Shown here: piece by piece, positions 34,605-43,204 of the stretch
Numbering within the stretch: the stretch's first letter is position 1
Layout: each line of letters opens with the position of its first letter
Assembly (NCBI GenBank): GCA_029256185.1
Contig: JAQSYI010000016.1
Location: 62,001 to 126,000, forward strand
DNA from: Paenibacillaceae bacterium
GTDB taxonomy: Bacteria > Bacillota > Bacilli > Paenibacillales > NBRC-103111
DNA: 64,000 nt
Reading direction: 5' to 3'
Position numbers and translations under genes: made by a program
The notes under the pieces: generated by a model
What the model was told of the DNA's origin: nothing
Databases searched by the model: none
What the model saw: the letters and a program-made list of their open reading frames with translations, nothing else

Positions 34605-35459
34605 TTAATTTCCGTTCAATCCAAAAGCACGTGTCCCGAGCTTCTGTTTGTATTTCTGTTCATGTGCAACAACCTCCGCTCGTGTCAGAGATTTTGGTAA
34701 AGTTCGTAAAATGGAGTATTGAAATTGTTTGTATCGATTGGGATTCTCTTTTAATATTGAAATGAGCTTTGCATTGCCTCCATGTACTGATGCGGCATAC
34801 TCCTTCCAACGTCCTAAAATTCCAAGGTTTCCTGACGCTGAACCAATATACTGATTCGCGTCAGCGAAATCCGTAATCAAATATATACCAGCAACCGAAG
34901 ATAGCATGGTATGCCAAATTCGATTAGGATCAGGATTGATAATGATGGTGTACAGCTCATCAAATGTTAATATCACCTCATCAAATCCTTGAAAATCTTT
35001 TACATATCCTTTGGGAAGAATTTCGATTACATGTTTAGGTGCCTCATTATTCAACCACTGATACCAGCTTCTTGTAGCATTTCCCCAATCTATGACCAAT
35101 CGATTAATTAGATCATCCAGAAGAGCAATCCTTGTTAAATCATATTGAATAAGGGGGTGATTCAATATCTCTTTATAGGGATAGTCTACTGGCACGTAAC
35201 TCACCTGTTTATCGAACATCGATTTCCCATTTAATTTATAGGCTCCGATATATATGGCTTTCGTTCGTTCATAACCTAAAAATGATAGGATGTATTCACA
35301 ATTACCAAACACATCGTTACTTTGAAGACTCTGATAAAAGTCGAGCATGCCGCTCTTGTATAGGGAGTGGGTATTATAATTGGGGTCTTGATGTCGAACC
35401 AATTTAATCTTTTTTGAAATATCAAATCCCCTCATTGAAACTAATTCGGATAAATTCAT
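34605..35459 (-). CDS. GIY-YIG nuclease family protein, AT-rich, probably acquired
   Basis: A 284-residue protein with a conserved but uncharacterised N-terminal domain (MNLSELVSMRGFDI, VRHQDP) and a C-terminal GIY-YIG nuclease domain (GIYLITD..ANQYIGSASG, GRWKEYA, about 190-280). GIY-YIG enzymes cut DNA as homing, restriction or repair nucleases. The gene is visibly richer in A and T than both neighbours, a sign of transfer. Four palindromic repeats lie immediately upstream of its start. It could be a selfish or defensive gene; the sequence does not decide. Confidence 0.85.
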   Translation of the reverse strand: MNLSELVSMRGFDISKKIKLVRHQDPNYNTHSLYKSGMLDFYQSLQSNDVFGNCEYILSFLGYERTKAIYIGAYKLNGKSMFDKQVSYVPVDYPYKEILNHPLIQYDLTRIALLDDLINRLVIDWGNATRSWYQWLNNEAPKHVIEILPKGYVKDFQGFDEVILTFDELYTIIINPDPNRIWHTMLSSVAGIYLITDFADANQYIGSASGNLGILGRWKEYAASVHGGNAKLISILKENPNRYKQFQYSILRTLPKSLTRAEVVAHEQKYKQKLGTRAFGLNGN

Positions 35460-35500
35460 AGATATACCCTCTTCCGTTTCAAAATCATCATAAAAATTAA

Positions 35501-35695
35501 TAGCGGAAATTTTTTCCGTTAATTCAGGAATTTGTCCCCCACTCGCTTTTTTAGCGGAAATTTCTTCCGCTATCTCCTCCTGAACTCCCCGAAACAGGCA
35601 TATTCACCCGGTTTTGAGGGAGTTAACGGAAATTTTTTCCTTTAACTCTTAACAATTACCGAAAAATCTCCTGATAACGGAAATTTTTTCCGCTA
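35501..35695. repeat. Array of four 21-bp palindromes
   Basis: Copies at 35501-35521, 35552-35572, 35634-35654 and 35675-35695 follow the pattern TARCGGAAATTTNTTCCGYTA (copy 3 degenerate in its right arm). Start-to-start spacings are 51, 82 and 41 bp and the spacers are unlike one another. Each can form a hairpin. They fill the region upstream of the GIY-YIG gene; 35696-35866 holds nothing further that I can identify. Confidence 0.75.
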
Positions 35696-35866
35696 TTTCG
35701 TTTCCATCCGTTTTATCAGCGATGCCTCCCCAGCGGCGGCATGAAGTTCTGATTATCCTTGAGAAAAGCTTGCAGCGCATGGAAAAAGATTGGGGAAAAG
35801 ACTGGGAATCAACCGGATTATATTCCAGTATTCAGGTTGTTTGTAGATGGTTATTTGGCGGGATGG

Positions 35867-36769
35867 TCAGTAATTTTTAATGTTTGCAAAATACCGCTGC
35901 CTCACCGCCTCATACAACAGCACACTGGCCGCGACGGCTACATTAAGCGATTCGGCCTTGCCTCTCATGGGAATGATAATATCCGTATCCACATACGCTT
36001 CCACAGCAGGGGACAAGCCGCTGCCCTCATTGCCCATCAGAAACCAGACGGATGTCCTCATATCCAGCTCGTAGCAGTGGCGGGAAGCCCCCAGCCGGGT
36101 GCCCACCAGGCGGATCCCTCTCTCCCTGGCTGACGGCAGAATCCGGGCAAGCTCGCATTCCGCCACCGGAAGATGGAACAGCGATCCCATGGTGGACCTC
36201 ACCGTCTTGGGATTATAGAGATCCACGGTGCCGCGGCCAAGCAGCACACCTGTAGCGCCTGCAGCATCGGCTGTACGGATAATCGTCCCCAGGTTGCCCG
36301 GGTCCTGCACCCCGTCCACGACCACAACCAGCGCATCCTGCTGCTCCAGGAGCTGGCTGGCGGTCCAAGACAGTGTGCCGCACACCGCTACGACCCCTTG
36401 GGGAGTCTGGGTTTCCGTGCACTTGGCCAGCACCGCATCGCTTACGCCGATCCATTCCGCAGACGCGAAAGCGCTGTTCTTACCTGCAGAGCCCGCAGCC
36501 GCAGAAGTGTTGTTCTTACCCGCTAAGTTCGCAGACCCCGCAGCCTCGGGAGTGCGGTTCTTGCCCGCAGCCGCATAATCCGCCAGTTCAGCGGGGATTC
36601 CCTTGTCCAGAGAGTAGAGCACTGTCTTTACGTCCGCCCCGGATTCGAGCGCCTCCTGGACCAGATGGATGCCCTCCAGCATAAATGCTGCGTGCTGCTC
36701 CCGTCCCCGCCGGTTGAGAAGCGAACTCCATTGCTTGACCCGCGGGTTGCTTGTTGATGTGATTTCCAT
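35867..36769 (-). CDS. TrmH/SpoU family RNA 2'-O-methyltransferase (YsgA-like)
   Basis: A 300-residue SPOUT methyltransferase. Motif 1 is DGVQDPGNLGTIIRTADA, motif 2 FLMGNEGSGLS, motif 3 IPMRGKAESLNVAVAAS, the knotted SAM site; an N-terminal RNA-binding part begins SNPRVKQWSSLLNRRGR. An Ala/Gly/Asn-rich insert near 75-115 carries repeated AGKN and AAGSA units, absent from most relatives. ATG 36769 is preferred (GAAGG upstream); ATG 36778 is possible. It lies near sspI, as ysgA does in Bacillus. Confidence 0.9.
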   Translation of the reverse strand: MEITSTSNPRVKQWSSLLNRRGREQHAAFMLEGIHLVQEALESGADVKTVLYSLDKGIPAELADYAAAGKNRTPEAAGSANLAGKNNTSAAAGSAGKNSAFASAEWIGVSDAVLAKCTETQTPQGVVAVCGTLSWTASQLLEQQDALVVVVDGVQDPGNLGTIIRTADAAGATGVLLGRGTVDLYNPKTVRSTMGSLFHLPVAECELARILPSARERGIRLVGTRLGASRHCYELDMRTSVWFLMGNEGSGLSPAVEAYVDTDIIIPMRGKAESLNVAVAASVLLYEAVRQRYFANIKNY

Positions 36770-36788
36770 ATGTATCATCCTTCTGCAA

Positions 36789-37448
36789 TCATTCTGTATA
36801 TGCCCGTTCAAACAAAGCCAGATCGGAGTTTTGCCCTACTACCACCATAATGTCCTTGCCGGTCAGCTTGTCGTCTGCACCAGGCGCAATATTCATTTTG
36901 TTCCCCTGCTTTATGGCCATCACATTGCATCTGTACCTAGCCCGGATATCCAATTGCCGCAGGGATTGTCCCACGAGCGCCCCGGAAACCTGGATTTCGG
37001 CAATGCTGTAATCGTCGGAGAGCTCGATATAATCCAGGATGTTAGGCGACATGAGATGGTGAGCCACGCGCTTGCCCATATCCCGTTCGGGGAAGATGAC
37101 CTTGTCCGCCCCAATCTTATGAAGTACCTTGCCCTGCAGATCATTCTGCGCCTTCACGATCACAGTGGGGATTTGCATCTCCTTCAATATAAGCGTGGTC
37201 ATAATGCTGGCTTGAATATCCTGTCCGATAGCCACGACCACCACGTCAAAATTACGGATGCCAATTGCCTTCAAAGCATCCTCATCCGTCGAATCCGCTT
37301 GGATGGCATGCGTAACACTCTCGCTGATCGCCTGGACCCTTGCGGCATTATCATCCACCGCCAGCACCTCAAAGCCAAGTCTGGTCAACGATTCCGCCAC
37401 GCTTGAACCAAAACGCCCCATTCCGATGACCGCGTATTGCTTCTTCAT
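36789..37448 (-). CDS. ktrA: KtrA, RCK subunit of potassium uptake system
   Basis: A 219-residue RCK protein: Rossmann NAD/ATP-binding half (QYAVIGMGRFGSSVAESL; acidic strand end VLAVDDN) and RCK_C half (about 140-219), which binds c-di-AMP in KtrA/KtrC. It gates the KtrB channel subunit, which is not in the window. ATG 37448 is chosen over 37451 for its better spacing from GGAGG. Unlike kimA it shows no ydaO riboswitch upstream. It sits 19 bp upstream of the methyltransferase gene. Confidence 0.92.
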   Translation of the reverse strand: MKKQYAVIGMGRFGSSVAESLTRLGFEVLAVDDNAARVQAISESVTHAIQADSTDEDALKAIGIRNFDVVVVAIGQDIQASIMTTLILKEMQIPTVIVKAQNDLQGKVLHKIGADKVIFPERDMGKRVAHHLMSPNILDYIELSDDYSIAEIQVSGALVGQSLRQLDIRARYRCNVMAIKQGNKMNIAPGADDKLTGKDIMVVVGQNSDLALFERAYTE

Positions 37449-37595
37449 CATAATCCCTCCGCTTTGCCTGATCCTTCTTATTGTAGCACATCCCGGCGAA
37501 CTGCCAAATGTAGTAACCTGCCAAGCGAGCATGAACCCCTGCGGCTTGGAGCATATTATAAGAGGGCAAACAAGTTGAAACGGGGGAAAAGCGCC

Positions 37596-37802
37596 ATGAA
37601 TCTGAATTTACGCCAAGCCATCGTCCGGCGCGTAGAGGACAAGTCCAGCGAGGAACTGCGCGAGGTGATTGAAGGCTCCATCGGCGGAGATGACCGTGCC
37701 TTACCCGGGTTGGGAGTATTGTTCGAAATCATCTGGCAGCATACCGACGAAGCCATACAGGATGAACTGGTCAACACATTGAAAGAACATCTCCCTCACT
37801 GA
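37596..37802 (+). CDS. sspI: Small acid-soluble spore protein SspI
   Basis: A 68-residue SspI homologue: NLRQAIVRRVEDKSSEEL, then LPGLGVLFEIIWQHT and LVNTLKEHL follow the family closely. SspI is a minor spore core protein made under sigma-G in the forespore. ATG 37596 follows GGGGGAAA. Its stop codon lies at the first unit of a short tandem repeat, and a strong terminator follows. Confidence 0.93.
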   Translation: MNLNLRQAIVRRVEDKSSEELREVIEGSIGGDDRALPGLGVLFEIIWQHTDEAIQDELVNTLKEHLPH

Positions 37803-37846
37803 TCTCTCTCTGATCTCTCTCTGATCTCTCTCTGATCTCTCTGATC
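37800..37846 (+). repeat. Tandem 11-mer repeat after sspI
   Basis: TGATCTCTCTC occurs three times in a row, followed by shortened units TGATCTCTC and TGATC. The first unit begins at the sspI TGA stop. A simple slippage-type microsatellite, probably variable between strains. Confidence 0.85.
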
Positions 37847-37876
37847 TTCAAAAAGTTACTTAAAGCCCCGCCCGAG

Positions 37877-37919
37877 CAAAAGCCGGTGAACAGAGATGGT
37901 TTCCGTTCACCGGCTTTTG
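37877..37919. terminator. Bidirectional terminator between sspI and oxidoreductase gene
   Basis: Perfect 15-bp stem, CAAAAGCCGGTGAAC 37877-37891 with its complement 37905-37919, 13-nt loop. The AAAA/TTTT stem base serves as U-tract in both directions. Confidence 0.85.
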
Positions 37920-37946
37920 AGCTGCTTAGCAGCAATGAAGCAATGA

Positions 37947-39029
37947 TTAGGCTTGGGGCATAGGCTCAGGCAGCGGGCATTCGCTCTTCAGCACCACATG
38001 GCGGCCTGATACAGAGGATTCTGCGAAGGCATGCATCGCCTCCAGCACATGGCAGGCCAACTCTCCGCTGGCCCGATGGGGCCGGTCGTCCATAATGGCT
38101 TGGGCCATATCCGCCACTCCCAGACCGCGGGAATTCTCGGCATAATCATGGGTAAGCTCCACCGGAATGAACTCCTTCTCCCCTTTCCGCCGCAATTCCA
38201 CCACGCCGCCGAACGTGTTCGGGTCGGGAACGGTCAAGGTCCCTTCGCTTCCGTAAATCTCAATCCGGGGAAGATGCTGTCCGCCAGGCACATCGAAGCT
38301 CATAATGATAGTTCCCACAGCCCCTTGGACAAAATCAATGGTGCCTGCCAGGTGAGTAGGTACCTCCACGTGGATCTTCTGGCCGGATTTGGCGGTGCTG
38401 GTGATGGTCCGTTCAGGGAAGCTGACCCGGGCCGAGCCGCTGATTCTGCTGATGGGACCCAACATGGCCACAAGCGCCGTCAGATAATACGGTCCCATAT
38501 CCAGCATAGGTCCGCCGCCCTCCTTATAATAAAATTCCGGATCGGGATGCCAGCTTTCATGGCCACCGCACAGCATGAAGGCCGTAGCCGCCACCGGTAC
38601 ACCGATGGCTCCGCCCGCAATAAGTCCGATGCTGGTCTGGATGCCCGCCCCCAGGAAGGTATCGGGTGCGCAGCCTACACGCAAGCCTTTTTCCCGGGCC
38701 AATTCCAGCACAGCCAACCCGTCGGCGGTATGCACCGCGAACGGCTTCTCCACATACACATGCTTTTCGGCCAGAAGCGCCCGCCGGTTTACTTCCGCAT
38801 GCACCGCGGGAATGGTCAAATTCACGATAATGTCCACTGTGGGATCGCTGAGAAGCTCCTCTACCTCATACACTTTGGACAGCCCGTGCTTCTCCGCCTT
38901 GGCCTGGGAACGCTCCCGGAAGAGATCCGCGCAGCCCGCCAGCTCCAGATGCTCAAACCGCTGCAGGTTGGTCAAATAAATATCCGAAATATTGCCGCAG
39001 CCGATTACCCCAACGCGCATTTTCTTCAT
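37947..39029 (-). CDS. Gfo/Idh/MocA family oxidoreductase
   Basis: A 360-residue NAD(P)-dependent dehydrogenase. The Rossmann motif VGVIGCGNISDIYL is at the start and YVEKPFAV near 95 carries the catalytic lysine; the C-terminal alpha/beta domain includes GGGPMLDMGPYYL. Such enzymes oxidise sugars, inositols or glycosides. ATG 39029 (GGAGGAG upstream) overlaps the ThuA stop by 4 bp (ATGA), so the two genes are coupled. Operon: LacI regulator, ThuA protein, this enzyme. The substrate is unknown; trehalose-derivative metabolism is known for ThuA/ThuB pairs. Confidence 0.9.
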   Translation of the reverse strand: MKKMRVGVIGCGNISDIYLTNLQRFEHLELAGCADLFRERSQAKAEKHGLSKVYEVEELLSDPTVDIIVNLTIPAVHAEVNRRALLAEKHVYVEKPFAVHTADGLAVLELAREKGLRVGCAPDTFLGAGIQTSIGLIAGGAIGVPVAATAFMLCGGHESWHPDPEFYYKEGGGPMLDMGPYYLTALVAMLGPISRISGSARVSFPERTITSTAKSGQKIHVEVPTHLAGTIDFVQGAVGTIIMSFDVPGGQHLPRIEIYGSEGTLTVPDPNTFGGVVELRRKGEKEFIPVELTHDYAENSRGLGVADMAQAIMDDRPHRASGELACHVLEAMHAFAESSVSGRHVVLKSECPLPEPMPQA

Positions 39030-39667
39030 ACCTGCTCCTCCTCCCTTTCTGCCGCCCAGACCATGCCGCGCCGCATCATCTCCGTTACCTGAGGCATCGC
39101 CACAATATCCGCATGATGCCCCAGAGAGCAGTAGAACACCCGGCCCTTGCCGTAATGCTTCATCCAAGTTACCGGCATTTCCGTTTCTCCGAAATAGGTT
39201 ACAGCCAGTACGTCAATGGCAGGGTCCACATGCATGTAATATTGCTCGGAACACACATCAAAATCAGACAAACCGGACATGAGCGGATGTTGGCTTTGCT
39301 TGATCTTCACCTGATAATGAACGCCGTCATTGCCAGGATGGGCTACCCATTGTCCTCCCACCATATACTGGAATTCCGTCTCATTGCGGAAGGCGTCTCC
39401 CATGCCGCCATGACAGCCGGCAATTCCCGTGCCGTTCTTGACTGCCTTCAAAACCGGAGCAAGCTGCTCCTTGGTAATCGAACCCATGGTCCACACCGGT
39501 ACAATCAGGTCCATACTCATTACCTTTTCCTCATCAGCCAAGGTTTCCAGTGTATCGGAGAGCTCCACATGGAATCCTTCACCGCGCAATATTTGCGCCA
39601 GAAGCTCCGATACCTCCTTCGGCTCATGGCCATCCCAACCGCCCTGAACAATCAATGCCTGTTTCAT
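39026..39667 (-). CDS. ThuA domain protein (trehalose utilisation type)
   Basis: A 213-residue ThuA-like protein with a glutamine amidotransferase-like fold (QGGWDGHEPKEV, then GIAGCHGGMGDAF and VFYCSLGHHAD). In rhizobia ThuA acts with the dehydrogenase ThuB on trehalose and related disaccharides. Here a Gfo/Idh dehydrogenase follows directly with coupled translation, an equivalent pair. Preceded by the LacI regulator by 17 bp. Confidence 0.9.
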   Translation of the reverse strand: MKQALIVQGGWDGHEPKEVSELLAQILRGEGFHVELSDTLETLADEEKVMSMDLIVPVWTMGSITKEQLAPVLKAVKNGTGIAGCHGGMGDAFRNETEFQYMVGGQWVAHPGNDGVHYQVKIKQSQHPLMSGLSDFDVCSEQYYMHVDPAIDVLAVTYFGETEMPVTWMKHYGKGRVFYCSLGHHADIVAMPQVTEMMRRGMVWAAEREEEQV

Positions 39668-39684
39668 TTGGAATTTGCTCCTTT

Positions 39685-40746
39685 TTATCGGTCAATTGTA
39701 TTATGCACCTGTGCCGGGCCGTCCCCCGGATCTGCCGTTGATTGCCGCACTACCAGCTTGGTGGCCAGCTTCTCCACCAAGGCGCCTTCCATCCATAACC
39801 CCTCCGAGAGCTGCAGAACCCGCTCAGCGGCTCTCTGGCCCATCTCATAAAACGGGACATGAACCGTTGTAAGCGGCGGATCGGTCAACTGTGCGCTGTC
39901 CGAATCATCATATCCGGCCACGGGCAGCTGCCGTCCGGGAATAACCCCATAATTGCGGATCCCCTGCATGAAGCCGATGGCCATGCGGTCATTAGCCGCA
40001 AATACCGCGTCCATCCGGCCCAGCTGATCCTTCAGCTGGGCGGCGGCAGCTTCGCCGCTTTTCCGGCTGTAATTGCCCTCCGCCATATGCGCGGGGTCAG
40101 GCTCAAGCCCTGCCTCCCGCAGCGCCTGCAGATAACCCTCCAGCCGGTTGCGGCTGTTGGAATAATGAGCGCTGCCATTGATGAAGCCGATCCGGCGTGC
40201 GCCCCTCTCCAGCAGATGCCTCACCACCTCATAGCTGCCCTGCACGTGGTCCGCATCCACCTCGTGGAAGCTTTCCTCCCCATAATGCTGGTTCACGATG
40301 CAAAAAGGATAGCCCCCCTGACCCAGCTTCTGCAGCGCCCGCCGCTCATGGGGCAAATCGCTTGCCCCCAGAATAATGCAGGAATCCACCTTCTTCGTGC
40401 GGAAATACGCCGTATAATCCGTCTCCTCGTCCGGAGAACGGAACAGCAGCAGCAAGCCGCAGCCCCTGTCCCGCACCGTCTCCCCGATGCCGCTTAATAT
40501 CTCGGCAAAATAATAAGTGGAGAACAGATGGACCTTGGGCACATAAGGCAGCACCACCCCTACATTCCCGCTCTCCCCCCGGGCAAGACTCCTGGCAATT
40601 GCACTGGGCTCATACCCCAACTGCTTGGCTGCAGAAAGCACCTTAAGACGGGTAGCCTCCTTCATGGGCCCGACTCCGTTTAAAACCCGGGAAACGGTGG
40701 CTTCCGACACTCCTGCCGCATCCGCCACTTCCTTTCTTGTCGCCAT
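39685..40746 (-). CDS. LacI family transcriptional regulator
   Basis: A 353-residue LacI/GalR repressor. The DNA-binding domain is at residues 3-50 (KEVADAAGVSEATVSRVLNG, with hinge SAIARSLARG), followed by a periplasmic-binding-like sensor domain to about 335. It leads an operon with ThuA and a Gfo/Idh dehydrogenase, so it probably senses the sugar they handle. A LacI-type palindrome 20 bp upstream of the start suggests autoregulation of the whole operon. Confidence 0.93.
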   Translation of the reverse strand: MATRKEVADAAGVSEATVSRVLNGVGPMKEATRLKVLSAAKQLGYEPSAIARSLARGESGNVGVVLPYVPKVHLFSTYYFAEILSGIGETVRDRGCGLLLLFRSPDEETDYTAYFRTKKVDSCIILGASDLPHERRALQKLGQGGYPFCIVNQHYGEESFHEVDADHVQGSYEVVRHLLERGARRIGFINGSAHYSNSRNRLEGYLQALREAGLEPDPAHMAEGNYSRKSGEAAAAQLKDQLGRMDAVFAANDRMAIGFMQGIRNYGVIPGRQLPVAGYDDSDSAQLTDPPLTTVHVPFYEMGQRAAERVLQLSEGLWMEGALVEKLATKLVVRQSTADPGDGPAQVHNTIDR

Positions 40747-40766
40747 CGCGCTTCCTCCCCCTTAAA

Positions 40767-40784
40767 AATGTACACGCGTACATT
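40767..40784. promoter_or_regulatory. LacI-type operator upstream of the regulator gene
   Basis: AATGTACACGCGTACATT is a near-perfect palindrome around a central CG-containing core, the typical shape of a LacI/GalR operator. It lies 20 bp before the LacI-family start codon. Confidence 0.7.
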
Positions 40785-40915
40785 ATCCGTCGCAAGCGAG
40801 TTTCTGTCAAATCCGGCTATTCCCCTGCTGGGTCTCCTCTTGGTAAAAAAACCGGCTTTCTCCAGTGAATTCCTCCGGATGCTGCCGAATGCTCCATGAT
40901 GCTGCATCATGTGGC

Positions 40916-40976
40916 CCGCTTGGCAGGGGAACCCGCCCGCTGAGTGCCCAGGCGGGCGGGTTCCCCTGCCAAGTGG
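40916..40976. other. Very long G+C-rich hairpin, no gene
   Basis: Inverted repeat with 25-nt arms at 40916-40940 and 40952-40976, paired throughout with a single G-T wobble, and an 11-nt loop (TGAGTGCCCAG). Arms read CCGCTTGGCAGGGGAACCCG... outward in. No U-tract follows in either direction, and the neighbouring genes already have their own regulatory sites and terminator. Could be an RNA structure or a small repeat. Confidence 0.7.
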
Positions 40977-41001
40977 AAGCGCCCTGCTCCGGACTCCATG
41001 C

Positions 41002-41047
41002 AAAAATAGCCCGGCCTTCCGCAAGTTATTACGAAAGGCCGGGCTAT
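41002..41047 (-). terminator. Terminator of the BASS transporter gene
   Basis: On the minus strand ATAGCCCGGCCTT (41047-41035) pairs perfectly with AAGGCCGGGCTAT (41018-41006), followed by TTTTG. It lies about 50 bp past the stop of the transporter gene. Confidence 0.85.
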
Positions 41048-41099
41048 ATTAAACAGGGTGCCGTCGCTACCGATTTCTGCGTTCGGCTATGGCCGGTTG

Positions 41100-42104
41100 T
41101 CAGCCAACTGCCGCATGCTTATCTTGCGCCAAGGAACCGGCTGATTTGTTCTTCGGCCCCTTCTTGCCGTATCTGACGCTCAGGAAGTGGGCATAAGTTG
41201 AGGCCAGAATTTGCTGGAACAGGGTGCCGACCATAACGGGAAACACAACCTCCGGCGAGAAATAGGTGGCGGCAATCACCGCACCCGCGCTGATATTGCG
41301 CATTCCGCTATTAAAGGTCATAGCCACAACAACCCCTTGGTCCCCCTTCAGAAGACGGGCCGCAAGCCAACCCCAGAGATAGCCGGAGGCGGCTATCAGC
41401 AGCACCGCCAGCGCAATGGCCGCAGATTTGCTGTTCACATTCTTGAAGAGAGGCGCAACGACTGAAGCATTGATGGCCACTACCATGATCAGACCCAGTT
41501 TACTGAACGGCGCCAGCTTGGGTGCCAGCGTTATTTTCACCTGTCCGCGGCTCCACTGGTTCAATGCCATTCCCGCGAGTGAGGGGAGCACCACCATCCA
41601 GATCAGACCCCGCATCATGCCCCAGGCATCAATGCTGATAGTGGCTCCCATCAGAAGCTCAAGCGACATTGGAACCAGGAAGGGCGCCAGGAAAGTGTCC
41701 AACAGAATAATAGACAGAGTAAGAGCGATATTCCCTCCATAGAGGCTGACCCACATGAAGCTGACAATTCCCGTAGGAATAACGAAGGCCAGGATAATTC
41801 CCGTCATGGTGGCAGGATCTTGGTGGAAGAACAATTTCCCCACGCCCCAGGCCACCAGGGGCATCCATATATGAAGAATGCTCATGCAGACCAGCAGCGG
41901 GGCCGGATGCAGCAGCACCTTCTTCAGATCCTTGAAGCCGGAACCCAGTCCGCCTGAGAAGGTCATGAAGGCAAAGATCCAGGGCACAAGAAAAGACAAC
42001 GGAGTGAGCCATGCGGACAGCAGAACACCAATTAACAGGCTGCAGGGTGTTACCAACGGCATCCACTTTTCGATAAAACGGTTAAAGCTGTACATCCACT
42101 TCAT
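41100..42104 (-). CDS. Bile acid:sodium symporter (BASS) family transporter
   Basis: A 334-residue membrane protein with about ten helices. FAFMTFSGGLGSGFKDL and FVIPTGIVSFMWVSLYGGNIAL are typical of the BASS superfamily, as is the sodium-site region FNSGMRNISAGAVIA. Bacterial members move organic anions such as pantoate-like acids or sulfonates rather than bile acids; the substrate here is unknown. It is monocistronic with its own terminator and is co-directional with, but separate from, the LacI operon. Confidence 0.9.
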   Translation of the reverse strand: MKWMYSFNRFIEKWMPLVTPCSLLIGVLLSAWLTPLSFLVPWIFAFMTFSGGLGSGFKDLKKVLLHPAPLLVCMSILHIWMPLVAWGVGKLFFHQDPATMTGIILAFVIPTGIVSFMWVSLYGGNIALTLSIILLDTFLAPFLVPMSLELLMGATISIDAWGMMRGLIWMVVLPSLAGMALNQWSRGQVKITLAPKLAPFSKLGLIMVVAINASVVAPLFKNVNSKSAAIALAVLLIAASGYLWGWLAARLLKGDQGVVVAMTFNSGMRNISAGAVIAATYFSPEVVFPVMVGTLFQQILASTYAHFLSVRYGKKGPKNKSAGSLAQDKHAAVG

Positions 42105-42201
42105 GATTTCTCCCTCGATTCGCTCCAGTGAAGGAGCCGTGTGTGTTCAGGATAGTATTTGGGCTTTCCTTTCACTATACACCAATCGAGAGTTGCCGCG
42201 G

Positions 42202-42993
42202 CTACTTTTTTGTGGCTTTTATTCGTCCATATGCCTTGGCATAGCGGATGACTCTGGCAAATATCCGTTTATCGGGAAGAATCCGGAAAATATACGGATC
42301 CGGGCAAGTATTCACTTCCAGAATCCAGCCTTTCAAACTGCGGTCCACCGCAATATCAATACCAATCTCCCTGATCCCGGGGAATTTGGACTCCAGTTGT
42401 CTGGCGACAGCTGTTCCAAGTGTTCTAAGCTCCTTCATGAAACGGTCGCGGCCGTCTTTATCCATATATGCGGCAAGCAGAACGGGAACCGGCTTCAAGG
42501 TGCCGCCATTATGGAAGTTGGTTACGATCTTCTTGGGATGGGCGACCCGGCCTACCATCGCTGTTGCCTCCCAATGCTTCGCCGGATTCTTCTGCACCAT
42601 AACCCGGATATCGAACCGGCGTCCCTTGTACTTCAGCAGGTGAATGCCTCTTTGCGCCAGATAGCTGCGGTTGCGGGTCGTCCGTACCAGATCCTGATAT
42701 AAGGCGTCATAGGCGGGGAACTGCTTCACCTTGGTGCCTGCCTGATACTTATAGCCTGCCTCCGTCTGCTCTACGCGGATTACCCCATTGCCGAAGGCGC
42801 CGATCTCCGGCTTCACATATACCATCCCGTATTCCGACAGCATGGCTTGAAGCTTTTCCCGCCGCATGAAGCGGGTATCGGGGATATGCTCACGTATGGC
42901 CGGAACGGTAATAAGTGCCTTGGTTTTCTTCCATTTGCTGTGAACGAATCTCTGCACGCGTTGCGCCCCTCTCTTGACATCCGTCTTGATCAT
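42202..42993 (-). CDS. YheC/YheD family endospore coat-associated ATP-grasp protein
   Basis: A 263-residue ATP-grasp protein: YVKPEIGAFGNGVIRVE (nucleotide loop), RRFDIRVMVQKNP, IREIGIDIAVD and LEVNTCPDPYIF (metal ligands). B. subtilis YheC/YheD are made in the mother cell under sigma-E and associate with the forming coat. This one is shorter, lacking an N-terminal domain. ATG 42993 has a weak ribosome binding site; a later start is possible. Confidence 0.87.
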   Translation of the reverse strand: MIKTDVKRGAQRVQRFVHSKWKKTKALITVPAIREHIPDTRFMRREKLQAMLSEYGMVYVKPEIGAFGNGVIRVEQTEAGYKYQAGTKVKQFPAYDALYQDLVRTTRNRSYLAQRGIHLLKYKGRRFDIRVMVQKNPAKHWEATAMVGRVAHPKKIVTNFHNGGTLKPVPVLLAAYMDKDGRDRFMKELRTLGTAVARQLESKFPGIREIGIDIAVDRSLKGWILEVNTCPDPYIFRILPDKRIFARVIRYAKAYGRIKATKK

Positions 42994-43081
42994 ATCACTG
43001 TTATCGTATGTGCGTGCATCCAGATGGAACAGGGCGTTTTATGAGATTCCTGCCTGTTTTTTCAACATTGCGAAAACGCCC

Positions 43082-43117
43082 CCCATTCTTGCTGCCGGAT
43101 ATGACAGCAAGAATGGG
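43082..43117 (-). terminator. Terminator hairpin after prfC
   Basis: Perfect 13-bp stem, CCCATTCTTGCTG 43082-43094 with CAGCAAGAATGGG 43105-43117, 10-nt loop, about 90 bp downstream of the prfC stop on the minus strand. The U-tract (GCGTTTTC) is offset by several bases. Confidence 0.6.
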
Positions 43118-43204
43118 AGGCTCAACAAACAGGAGTCTGACCGATGGAGCAGTTTTGGTAAATAAATATTCATCAGGCAGCATTCACTACCGGTTCCAGC
43201 CTGA

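Noticed and set aside
35501..35695. CRISPR-like array
   Set aside because: The units are palindromes with uneven spacing (51, 82, 41 bp) and one degenerate copy; no cas genes are present.
37800..37846. Tandem repeat as a regulatory or CRISPR element
   Set aside because: It is an 11-bp simple repeat with no spacers, most likely slippage-derived.
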